Source: Candidatus Dojkabacteria bacterium (lineage in GTDB: Bacteria > Patescibacteriota > Dojkabacteria > B142 > OLB20). Taken from it: 12,785 bases of DNA. Below the pieces are notes generated by a model that was not told where the DNA came from, did no database searches, and saw only the letters and a list, made by a program, of their open reading frames with translations. The stretch covers positions 1 through 12,785 of the forward strand of contig JAGQLK010000016.1 of NCBI GenBank assembly GCA_020429485.1, written 5' to 3'. The position numbers and the translations under genes were made by a program. Shown piece by piece: positions 6,175 to 12,558 of the stretch (positions are counted from its first letter, which is position 1; every line of letters starts with the position of its first letter).

Positions 6175-7455
6175 ATGCCAGCTAATATTAAGCTCCCTGA
6201 AAAACCGCAAACAGAAGAAAACCAATCTAAAGATAAAAATAGTCGCCATTTAATACAGAATATTACTTTCTTTGGTGATTCTGCTATTCCTAGTGACAAT
6301 CCAATTTATAGATCTGTCTGGGAAGCATCAAAACATCTAGCAGAACAAGGATACACTATCGTTGATGGTGGTGGTCCAGGTATCATGAAAGCAGCAACTG
6401 ATGGGGCTGAATCTGTAAATGGAAATACAATTGCAATTTACTGGCAGCCTAAACTTGCTTCATTCTTTGAAGGTAAGAACCTCGCTAACATTACAGATGA
6501 ATCAGAAACAGCATCGAATTATATGATAAGAACATTACAGCTTATTGATTATGGTGATGCTTATGTAGTTTGTAAGGGAGGTACAGGAACCGTATCTGAA
6601 TTTGGTATGGTTTGGGCACTTTCTAAACTTTATTATGGATGCCACAAACCGGTAATTCTTTTTGGAAGCTTCTGGGATAATATCATTGAGAGCTTCAGAA
6701 CCAATATGAATATAGACGAGATAGAGCTTGGTGTTCTTTATCAAGCAAACTCTGGAGATGAAATAATCAAAATCTTACAAGAACACGAAGAAAAGACTAA
6801 GCACTGCAGTGATAAAGTATACGAAGGTACAGAACGAGCTTTTGTACTTGGTGGCAGATCTTCTGAGATTACTTCCAAAGCTTATAACCAAATTGCTGCA
6901 GATTATCATTCAGAACATGCTGGGCAATTGGTTGCTCAGGAGCAACTAGATGAATTTATTTCACTAGTGAATCCACCTGCTCAGGTGTTAGATATTGGTA
7001 CAGGTCCTGGATTTGATGCACAATATTTATCAAGGAAATATAGTGTTACTGGCTTAGAAATCTCAAAGAAAATGGTTGATATTGCACAGTTCGAATGTCC
7101 TGAGGCACGAATCCTTCACGAAGATATAGTAACTTGTCATCTAGAACCCAACAAATATAAAGGAGTATGGGCAAGGGGTTCATTGCATCATGTAGCTCAA
7201 GAGAATCAGCTTGATGTTTTCAAAAAGATTTCTGAATCATTAGTTCAACATGGGATTTTCTACCTTATTGTTCGAGAAGGTGAAGGTGAAGTTACAGAGA
7301 AGGATCGTGACTATGAACACACAGAACACTTTATTCACCTGTATACTAAAGAAGAAATTAATGATTTAGCAGATAAATCTGGTTTTGAGGTTATTAGCAT
7401 AACTGAAAACCAAAGAAGTCATAAATGGCTAGCTGCAGTTCTAAAAAAGAAATAA
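6175..7455 (+). CDS. LOG-family Rossmann protein fused to a class I SAM methyltransferase
   Basis: This 426-residue protein has two domains. Residues about 29-205 match the LOG / TIGR00730 'lysine decarboxylase-like' family: ITFFGDSAIP, the nucleotide-phosphate motif GGGPGIMKAA (65-74), YMIRTLQLIDYGDAYVV (116-132) and KGGTGTVSE (134-142). Known members cleave nucleoside monophosphates at the base-ribose bond. The usual PGGxGTxxE motif has Lys instead of Pro. After a linker (about 206-240), residues about 241-426 are a Methyltransf_11/25-type domain: VLDIGTGPG (271-279), acidic residue Glu294 in TGLEIS, ARILHEDI (311-318) and ARGSLHHV (333-340). One uninterrupted frame links the two, so this is a genuine fusion unless the DNA is chimeric. 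The gene is followed after 6 bases by the 7462 gene, so they form an operon. Substrates of both domains are unknown. Confidence 0.88.
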   Translation: MPANIKLPEKPQTEENQSKDKNSRHLIQNITFFGDSAIPSDNPIYRSVWEASKHLAEQGYTIVDGGGPGIMKAATDGAESVNGNTIAIYWQPKLASFFEGKNLANITDESETASNYMIRTLQLIDYGDAYVVCKGGTGTVSEFGMVWALSKLYYGCHKPVILFGSFWDNIIESFRTNMNIDEIELGVLYQANSGDEIIKILQEHEEKTKHCSDKVYEGTERAFVLGGRSSEITSKAYNQIAADYHSEHAGQLVAQEQLDEFISLVNPPAQVLDIGTGPGFDAQYLSRKYSVTGLEISKKMVDIAQFECPEARILHEDIVTCHLEPNKYKGVWARGSLHHVAQENQLDVFKKISESLVQHGIFYLIVREGEGEVTEKDRDYEHTEHFIHLYTKEEINDLADKSGFEVISITENQRSHKWLAAVLKKK

Positions 7456-7461
7456 ATCTAA

Positions 7462-7881
7462 ATGGATAACTTACAATTAGTCTTTATACTTTTATCTCTA
7501 CTACTTATTGTAGCTCTTATTCTTCTTAGTTTTGGTGGAAAGAGTAAGAAAGATGAATGGCAAGATGAGATAAGAAATAGGCTCAATAAACTAATAATAC
7601 AGTCTAAAGAAGAGAATAAAATCATTATTAACTCTACTGTAATCGAAGCAGATAAACTCCTTGATCATACTTTGAAACTCAAAGGATTACCTGGTGAGAC
7701 AATGGGAGAGAGACTTAAGGCAGCTAAAACGCTCTACCCTGCTAAGCTATACGATCAAATCTGGGAAGCTCATAAAGTCAGAAATAATCTTGTTCATGAA
7801 GTTAGTTTCAGAATCTCTGACAAGAGAGCTTTAAAAGAATTTAATTCTTTACGTAAAGGCATCACACATTTATTGAGGTAG
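7462..7881 (+). CDS. Small membrane-anchored HEPN-like protein (RNxxVH motif)
   Basis: This is a 139-residue protein. An N-terminal membrane helix (about 5-25, rich in Leu/Ile) is followed by GGKSKKDEW and a cytoplasmic helical domain: a helix with IEADKLLDHTLKLKG (61-75), ETMGERLKAAK (79-89), LYDQIWEAHKVRNNLVHE (96-113) and a last helix to the end. R107-N-N-L-V-H112 fits the R-x4-H motif of HEPN-type domains. I recall proteins with this layout (N-terminal helix, then an ExLGERLK-like helix and RNxxxHE) as common in CPR genomes, but cannot check. HEPN domains include ribonucleases and non-catalytic helical dimerisers, and activity here is unproven. ATG 7462 lies six bases after the LOG-methyltransferase stop, without Shine-Dalgarno, so it is probably co-expressed with that gene. 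Confidence 0.82.
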   Translation: MDNLQLVFILLSLLLIVALILLSFGGKSKKDEWQDEIRNRLNKLIIQSKEENKIIINSTVIEADKLLDHTLKLKGLPGETMGERLKAAKTLYPAKLYDQIWEAHKVRNNLVHEVSFRISDKRALKEFNSLRKGITHLLR

Positions 7882-7898
7882 TCAGATGCATGATCTGA
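7882..7898 (+). terminator. Weak hairpin between convergent genes, possible terminator
   Basis: TCAGAT (7882-7887), a 5-base loop and ATCTGA (7893-7898) form a 6-bp stem directly after the TAG of the 7462 gene, followed by ATTATTTT. The stem has only two GC pairs and the T-tract is broken, so it would be a weak terminator. It sits in the only convergent gap in the window larger than a few bases. Confidence 0.3.
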
Positions 7899-7912
7899 AT
7901 TATTTTGCCGTC

Positions 7913-8611
7913 CTATTTTCGGCTTTGAGAATCACTAATAATCTCGTTGATTAAGTCTGTCCACTGATTATAATCACTATACATTCGCAAGTTTTTTAAC
8001 TTAAGCAATTCTTCTTCTTTGCCAGTAGTGGCGTAACTCTCTTTAAGTATTACATAGATATTCCTATTTTGTTTTTCAGCTACACTAGCTACTCTTGCTG
8101 CTAAGCCTACTTCATTATCAATCAGAATTATAGGCGCTGAATTATCTTTTCTTTCTTCATCAAGATCCAATAACTTAGCTAACTTCCAGTCACTTGATCT
8201 TTGATAACCAGGTGGCCTTAAAAAAATATTATCCTGGGTAGACTCACCAAATCCGAATAACCTATTCAGCTGCCCATAAGTTATACGAGCAAGATTACTT
8301 TCATGTCTTCCTGTTAATACACCTATCCTCTCATCACCTATTTGCTCCCTAAGAAGCATAACCGCATCTCTTGCACCAGCATATGGCCATCTCCATATAT
8401 GTGCCGCCCGTTTTAGGACTGAGTACATAGCATTTACAAAACTACTCTCATGAATAATTCTAGGTTGTTCAATTGGATTAGTAATTATCTCTTGAAGCTT
8501 GTCCGAACTAATAGGCTGCGAAGGACCCCAAAGAATATTTCCATCTAGATCTAACAATACATAATCTGGTTGTGGGTTATTTATTTGCTTTGAAATAACT
8601 CGTGGTGTAAT
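7913..8611 (-). CDS. HAD-superfamily hydrolase-like protein, probable ATT start
   Basis: HAD proteins transfer phosphoryl groups through a catalytic Asp. The four motifs are visible: motif I DYVLLDLDG (DxDG), motif II GVLTGR with Thr, motif III Lys in SDWKLAK and motif IV IILIDNEVG. A helical cap region lies between motifs I and II. The first conventional start in frame is TTG 8557, but that codon lies inside the first beta strand, two residues before the catalytic Asp, and would destroy the fold. No ATG, GTG or TTG occurs further upstream in frame. Next to a consensus TGcTATAAT there is ATT at 8611-8609, at the distance where transcription should begin. I therefore place the start there (232 residues; 214 from TTG 8557). 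The TAG stop is at 7915-7913. The substrate is unknown: HAD specificity cannot be read from these motifs. Confidence 0.78.
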   Translation of the reverse strand: MTPRVISKQINNPQPDYVLLDLDGNILWGPSQPISSDKLQEIITNPIEQPRIIHESSFVNAMYSVLKRAAHIWRWPYAGARDAVMLLREQIGDERIGVLTGRHESNLARITYGQLNRLFGFGESTQDNIFLRPPGYQRSSDWKLAKLLDLDEERKDNSAPIILIDNEVGLAARVASVAEKQNRNIYVILKESYATTGKEEELLKLKNLRMYSDYNQWTDLINEIISDSQSRK

Positions 8612-8618
8612 TGATTTG

Positions 8619-8627
8619 ATTATAGCA
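8619..8627 (-). promoter_or_regulatory. Consensus extended -10 (TGcTATAAT) for the HAD gene
   Basis: TGCTATAAT reads on the minus strand from 8627 to 8619, immediately after the TAA (8630-8628) of the J-domain gene. It is a perfect extended -10. +1 is expected at 8612 or 8611, on or next to the ATT codon proposed as start. This gives the HAD gene its own transcript despite only 16 bases of gap. Confidence 0.65.
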
Positions 8628-9014
8628 TTAGCCGAGCCAGCCAGCTATTACTATCAAAATAATATAAACACTCAATGCAAACATAAGATTGTATTTATGT
8701 GCATTGCTGTTTACATTTACCTTTGTAGCTCGTGCTGCGTAAATTTCATCCTTACGAGATCTTGATTTGGTATATTTACTCGTGTAACTTCCGAATGGTT
8801 GAGGATCAATAAATCTATCGTAAGTGCTTCTTTTAGCTTGATCGCTAAGCACCTGATACGCATTAAGAATTTCTGTAAACTCCCTATAAGAATCATCTGA
8901 TTTACTTTTGTCAGGATGATGCTTCTTAGCAAGCAATCTAAATGCTTTTTTAATTTGTGATTGACTAGCTGAATTATCAACACCTAGTCTATCGTAATGT
9001 GTTTTGTGGGACAT
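8628..9014 (-). CDS. Small J-domain protein with C-terminal membrane anchor
   Basis: J domains stimulate Hsp70 (DnaK) ATPase. Residues about 5-68 form a full J domain: HYDRLGV, the helix IKKAFRLLAKKHHPD containing the essential HPD tripeptide (33-35), then FTEILNAYQVLSD and STYDRF. There is no Gly/Phe region, zinc finger or DnaJ C-terminal domain, so it is a class III (C) co-chaperone of 128 residues, not DnaJ itself. A Ser/Lys/Arg-rich linker (75-107) leads to one hydrophobic helix (about 108-127) at the extreme C-terminus, which predicts tail anchoring with the J domain in the cytoplasm. The start ATG 9014 has a strong promoter just upstream. The stop abuts the promoter of the HAD gene. Its Hsp70 partner and client are not visible here. 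Confidence 0.9.
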   Translation of the reverse strand: MSHKTHYDRLGVDNSASQSQIKKAFRLLAKKHHPDKSKSDDSYREFTEILNAYQVLSDQAKRSTYDRFIDPQPFGSYTSKYTKSRSRKDEIYAARATKVNVNSNAHKYNLMFALSVYIILIVIAGWLG

Positions 9015-9023
9015 AACGAAAGT

Positions 9024-9053
9024 ATTATACCAAAAATTGAAAAGTTATGTCAT
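9024..9053 (-). promoter_or_regulatory. Promoter of the J-domain gene, near-leaderless
   Basis: On the minus strand, ATGACA (9053-9048, five of six to TTGACA) and TATAAT (9029-9024) are 18 bases apart. TGg directly before the -10 also makes it an extended -10. +1 near 9017 leaves only about three bases before ATG 9014. Confidence 0.65.
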
Positions 9054-9085
9054 TTAATTCAAAAGCTATCAAAACGTCCACTATA

Positions 9086-10336
9086 TCAGAATATTGGCAT
9101 ATATTCATCTAACAACTCGCGAGTACCACCTTTCAATGTCGTCAGAGTCCCAAAAATACTTAGTACCTCTCTGATGTGTTCTCTTTGCTGGTGAAGTTGC
9201 AAAGTTGCTCTGTCACCACTCCTTTGTATAGCAAGTGATTGCAGGACATGTTCGTGTAAATCAGTATAACTAATTACTGCCGGGTCGAGCCCTCTCATAA
9301 CGGCTACTACTGATTGCAATAGATTAACTGCATTCATAAGTTTAACTTCCATCAAACCACCTAGTACTTCCTGAACATTATTTCTATCTAGCCTAGTTAG
9401 AACATGATGATAAAGTGGTGAGATTTCCTCTGCTCTTGCTATAGTATTGTCGAGTCTGTTATTGATCTGCTTACGTACTCTTCTTTTAGTTCCTCTACGA
9501 GTACTTTGATCAGCTAGTTGATCTTGAATAGCTCTTTGAATCAAGAATGTATGAGCATAATTATGTCCAGTATGATATGCCAGGTGTGTATTGTTAGTAG
9601 CGATGCCTAATCTTTCTGCTTGTTCAAGCATAAATGCTCTATTTTCACCTGCGATAATTGTATACTGAACAAGGTTTGAGAAATAAGGATTTTTTATGCT
9701 ATTCAGCTCTGCTACGATAGCATCAAGATCATCATGCAAGCCTGTATGTCTTTCAGAAAATGGTAAGCCAACTTTCTTCGGTCGAATATAGTCATTAATA
9801 ACTTTCTCCATTTGGTCGAAGGGAATCAATAGAGTGTAGTCTTGCTGGGTATAGATATCCTGAGCCGTAACTACAAAGCTTTGCCTAGAAAGGTCCACAT
9901 CATCACCTGCAAGTGCACGCCCATAAAATAAATCATCACCTTCTTCTGCGAAACCGAAATCCACAAAACGCATATGCATATCGTGTATTAAAAATGGAGG
10001 AACTGCTCCATGAGACTCGGCTAATCTGAATAATATTTGTAGTGAGCCAATGGTATTTGCAATAGTTAGCTTCATAGTTGATATAGCTGGGTCTTCATAA
10101 CCAGCAACATCACCAAAATTCCTGCTATCAGCATGAAACCGCATCCTTGAGTGCTGTTTTAACAACATATTCATTTTCTGTTGTACTCTTCCTGGGGATA
10201 TTTGTGCCTGTAATACATCTCTAATTCCGCCATTGGCAATCTCATGTGCATAAAAGAATCTCTGTGCTTCATCAGATTGAGCAAAATCTCTTTCTACAAA
10301 TGGATGAATGACTTCGTATTGTTCGAGCTCAGACAT
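9086..10336 (-). CDS. Hypothetical soluble protein of 416 residues, family not recognised
   Basis: I do not recognise this protein. It has no signal peptide or membrane segment and, unusually for 416 residues, neither Cys nor Trp. It looks largely helical, with an Asp/Phe/Gly-rich middle part (about 120-170: FVDFGFAEEGDDLFYGRALAG near 124-144). Notable are a histidine cluster HLAYHTGHNYAH (251-262: His251, 255, 258 and 262), a strongly basic patch RRGTKRRVRK (280-289) and a second His-containing C-terminal helical part (H361, H363, H382, H387). Arg (about 31) far exceeds Lys (about 11), unlike neighbouring genes, and the DNA looks richer in GC. It starts at ATG 10336 behind an extended -10 promoter. 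Its stop is the only TGA in the window; further in-frame TGAs follow, so readthrough is unlikely. The His cluster could bind a metal, which is speculation. Confidence 0.85.
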   Translation of the reverse strand: MSELEQYEVIHPFVERDFAQSDEAQRFFYAHEIANGGIRDVLQAQISPGRVQQKMNMLLKQHSRMRFHADSRNFGDVAGYEDPAISTMKLTIANTIGSLQILFRLAESHGAVPPFLIHDMHMRFVDFGFAEEGDDLFYGRALAGDDVDLSRQSFVVTAQDIYTQQDYTLLIPFDQMEKVINDYIRPKKVGLPFSERHTGLHDDLDAIVAELNSIKNPYFSNLVQYTIIAGENRAFMLEQAERLGIATNNTHLAYHTGHNYAHTFLIQRAIQDQLADQSTRRGTKRRVRKQINNRLDNTIARAEEISPLYHHVLTRLDRNNVQEVLGGLMEVKLMNAVNLLQSVVAVMRGLDPAVISYTDLHEHVLQSLAIQRSGDRATLQLHQQREHIREVLSIFGTLTTLKGGTRELLDEYMPIF

Positions 10337-10361
10337 AATTAGCGGTTTATTTATGCCTGCG

Positions 10362-10370
10362 ATTATATCA
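10362..10370 (-). promoter_or_regulatory. Consensus extended -10 (TGaTATAAT) for the 416-residue protein gene
   Basis: TGATATAAT reads from 10370 to 10362 on the minus strand, six bases beyond the stop of the upstream gene. +1 near 10355 leaves about 18 bases of leader before ATG 10336, without a properly spaced Shine-Dalgarno. Confidence 0.6.
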
Positions 10371-10375
10371 TAACT

Positions 10376-10840
10376 TTATGGCTTACTTTGTATAGTCAAT
10401 ATAGCCGTTTTACCAGTTATTGATAATTGAAGTTTAAGATTAGTATCTGTATGACTTGCTGCAATATAACCATCCTCAATATCCTCATCGACTGTTATAT
10501 TCCAACCAACCGCTTCCAAATCTGCTTTATAACTTGCAAGAGCACTATCGCCCAGATCAATAATCAGAACATACCAAATCATCTGTCCCTCTTCAAAGCT
10601 ATTCTCACTTCCAGAATCCAGCTGACCATATGTGAATACCGGTACCGAATCGGGAATATATTCAGGCCATTCGTTAAGTTGGTCTCTAAAAGGTGATGTA
10701 GAGACATAGCCCTCATTATTAGTATCTTCAGAACCTCTAGAATTTGAAAACAATAAAACACCAAATACAAATATTAAGAAAAACACAAGTAATATACCTA
10801 GTACTGTGTTAGTTTTTTTGTTTTTATTTGATTTAGCCAT
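10376..10840 (-). CDS. Single-pass membrane protein with external domain, function unknown
   Basis: This is a 154-residue protein. A basic N-terminus (MAKSNKNKKT) precedes a membrane helix at about 13-32, so the remainder should be extracytoplasmic. A short polar linker (33-50) leads to a compact domain: WPEYIPDSVPVFTYGQ (58-73), an acidic loop, MIWYVLIIDLGD (87-98), a helix ALASYKADLEAVGWNI (100-115), DGYIAASH (123-130), LKLQLSIT (135-142) and TAILTIQ (145-151). The order WP-x-x-hP...P, strand, helix ending in GW, then three strands resembles small exported domains I recall from bacterial lipoproteins (DUF6591-like), but the match is from memory and weak. There is no lipobox Cys. It is divergent from the DUF389 gene and has its own promoter. 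No partner is evident. Confidence 0.8.
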   Translation of the reverse strand: MAKSNKNKKTNTVLGILLVFFLIFVFGVLLFSNSRGSEDTNNEGYVSTSPFRDQLNEWPEYIPDSVPVFTYGQLDSGSENSFEEGQMIWYVLIIDLGDSALASYKADLEAVGWNITVDEDIEDGYIAASHTDTNLKLQLSITGKTAILTIQSKP

Positions 10841-10861
10841 AATATCAATAGTTACAATGAA

Positions 10862-10870
10862 ATTATAACA
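10862..10870 (-). promoter_or_regulatory. Consensus extended -10 (TGtTATAAT) for the 10840 gene
   Basis: TGTTATAAT reads from 10870 to 10862 on the minus strand. +1 near 10855 leaves about 15 bases before ATG 10840. No -35 is convincing at the usual spacing. Confidence 0.55.
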
Positions 10871-10930
10871 AGAATTTGAATATTGTTTAGGAGCGATATT
10901 ACTTTTTTCATTTATTTAGCAAATTGTTAT

Positions 10931-10936
10931 TATATT
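10931..10936 (+). promoter_or_regulatory. Possible -10 box for the DUF389 gene
   Basis: TATATT lies so that +1 would be near 10943, two bases before ATG 10945, again a near-leaderless arrangement. No good -35 or TGn extension is present and the region is AT-rich, so support is modest. Confidence 0.35.
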
Positions 10937-10944
10937 AGTAGACT

Positions 10945-12522
10945 ATGATTTCAAAATTACTACACAAAATTGATGGCCTAACGGCAGACGAGCGAGATAA
11001 GCTTCAAGATAAGTTGCTTGAGCAAGTATCTGAAGAAGTAAAATTAGATGTCTCGTATATCATAGTGCTTCTGAGCTCTACAATCATTACTACACTCGGA
11101 CTATTAACAAACAGTACAGCAGTTGTAATAGGTGGTATGCTTATTGCTCCAATATTCTGGCCAATTATGGGCCTCACCTTAAGTACAATTACTACTCGCA
11201 GACATTTACTAAATAAATCAGCAATATCTATATTGATTAGTATTGGTCTGGTGCTACTTATTAGCTCCAGTGTTTCTATGATTATTCCTTTTAGTGGAGT
11301 TACTGAAGAGATAAGACAACGTACCAACCCTACCCTGCTAGATCTATTGATAGCCTTATCAGTTAGTGTTATAGCAGTGGCAGCAATTTACTATCCTAAG
11401 ATTTCAACTACTGCAACAGGAGTAGCCGTTTCAATCGCCTTGTTACCTCCACTATGTGTATCTGGAATAGGATTAGCGCTAATGGACTTTGACATATTTT
11501 GGAACTCGTTCTTACTATTTGGTGCAAATGTCGGTGCAATAGTATTTGCTGGAGTAGTAACACTATATTTACTAAGATTTAGACCGAAAAGAAAAGAAGA
11601 AAAAGAACGACTTAGAATTGGAATTATTTTTTCAATTCTATTCTTATTCTTACTGTCTATACCATTAACAATATACTTCAGAGACAGTATTGCACAATCA
11701 AGGATACATGAGGAAATCACAAATGAACTAAATAGTCAGTTTATGGATATAACAGAGGACTCGAGAGTAGAAACTGTTATCACTCAGAACTTTTCAACCT
11801 TGGATGATTCAATCAAGGTTCAAGCTACTGTCTTTTTGCCAGAAGGATTCTACATCACTAATGCTCAACAAGAAGAAATAATTCAAAGTCTGAGTGAAAA
11901 GACAGGCAAAACGATTGACCTACAACTGAACCTAGTAACAACCCTTTTACTTCGTAAAGAAGAAGATGAAAATATCAAAAGCCTAAATAGAGAGATTGAG
12001 ATTTTTATCGCTCGTGAGTTAGAGGCGTTAAACTCCGGCATTGTTATTAACGATACGATAATAAATTACCCAGAAAACTTTTCTGACAATGGCGGAGTAA
12101 TTGAAATATTACTTTCCTTAAAGGACTTTGGTGATACTCAAATTACTTTTGACCAAAAACAAAATTTGGAAGAAAGAATAAAAGTATATGTAAATAATGA
12201 AGTAGAACTTAACATTGAACTAGTGCCAATCCGAAAGTTAAGCCAGCCTAGTGATCTCGTAAAGCTTGAGGCAAGTATTAATAATGTTTTGGGGCAGGAT
12301 TTAAATTTTATTGATAATAATATAGATATTGGCGAATTAATTGTTGTTAACTCTGAAAATAATGGTAAAGGTAATGTGGTAAGTGTAACAGCACAAATAT
12401 ATGTCCCTGCCGAGGTTGATACGGCAACTATAGATAAAGCCACTCTTGAAACTCACTTAAGCGAGGAAGTAGAAGAAACAGTAGAGCTTGAACTACAAAT
12501 CATACGCGTGGAAAAGATCTAA
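10945..12522 (+). CDS. DUF389-family membrane protein with long C-terminal repeat region
   Basis: This 525-residue protein begins with a short cytoplasmic helix pair (1-34) and then a DUF389 (TIGR00341/TIGR00271-type) membrane domain, about 35-210. Typical signatures are VSYIIVLLSSTIITTLGLLT (36-55), VIGGMLIAPIFWPIMGL (61-77), AVSIALLPPLCVSGIGLAL (161-179) and LLFGANVGAIVFAG (190-203). A further helix lies at 225-244. DUF389 proteins have no settled biochemical role; transport has been suggested for some. The C-terminal 280 residues are soluble, acidic and presumably external. They appear to hold three diverged copies of one unit (about 255-338, 345-432 and 438-525). Each has a helix, strands of the form VQATVFLPE / VIEILLSLKD / VTAQIYVPAE, a helix, and an ending VELNIELVPIRK-like strand. 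No operon partner is visible on the left (divergent gene). The next gene starts 36 bases downstream. Confidence 0.9.
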   Translation: MISKLLHKIDGLTADERDKLQDKLLEQVSEEVKLDVSYIIVLLSSTIITTLGLLTNSTAVVIGGMLIAPIFWPIMGLTLSTITTRRHLLNKSAISILISIGLVLLISSSVSMIIPFSGVTEEIRQRTNPTLLDLLIALSVSVIAVAAIYYPKISTTATGVAVSIALLPPLCVSGIGLALMDFDIFWNSFLLFGANVGAIVFAGVVTLYLLRFRPKRKEEKERLRIGIIFSILFLFLLSIPLTIYFRDSIAQSRIHEEITNELNSQFMDITEDSRVETVITQNFSTLDDSIKVQATVFLPEGFYITNAQQEEIIQSLSEKTGKTIDLQLNLVTTLLLRKEEDENIKSLNREIEIFIARELEALNSGIVINDTIINYPENFSDNGGVIEILLSLKDFGDTQITFDQKQNLEERIKVYVNNEVELNIELVPIRKLSQPSDLVKLEASINNVLGQDLNFIDNNIDIGELIVVNSENNGKGNVVSVTAQIYVPAEVDTATIDKATLETHLSEEVEETVELELQIIRVEKI

Positions 12523-12525
12523 CTG

Positions 12526-12534
12526 TGGTAAAAT
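12526..12534 (+). promoter_or_regulatory. Extended -10 (TGgTAAAAT) for the last gene
   Basis: TGgTAAAAT begins four bases after the DUF389 stop codon. +1 near 12541 leaves about 18 bases of leader before ATG 12559. It suggests separate transcription of the partial gene. Confidence 0.45.
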
Positions 12535-12558
12535 CAACTTATTTCAGCCATTCGGTCA

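Noticed and set aside
7907..7923. GCCG ... CGGC inverted repeat over the HAD stop codon as a terminator
   Set aside because: The stem is only 4 bp with a 9-base loop and is followed by just three T on the plus strand; too weak to call.
8717..8983. 88-residue minus-strand frame overlapping the J-domain gene
   Set aside because: It is a shifted frame of the J-domain gene, whose HPD motif and helix pattern are in the other frame.
9024..9088. Readthrough of TGA 9086 as an amino acid, extending the 416-residue protein
   Set aside because: Further in-frame TGAs follow shortly, the extension would run through the J-domain gene promoter, and other genes show standard-code usage.
11004..11720. Two open frames on the minus strand inside the DUF389 gene
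   Set aside because: They mirror the hydrophobic coding sequence of a clear DUF389 membrane domain and have no promoter or start context of their own.
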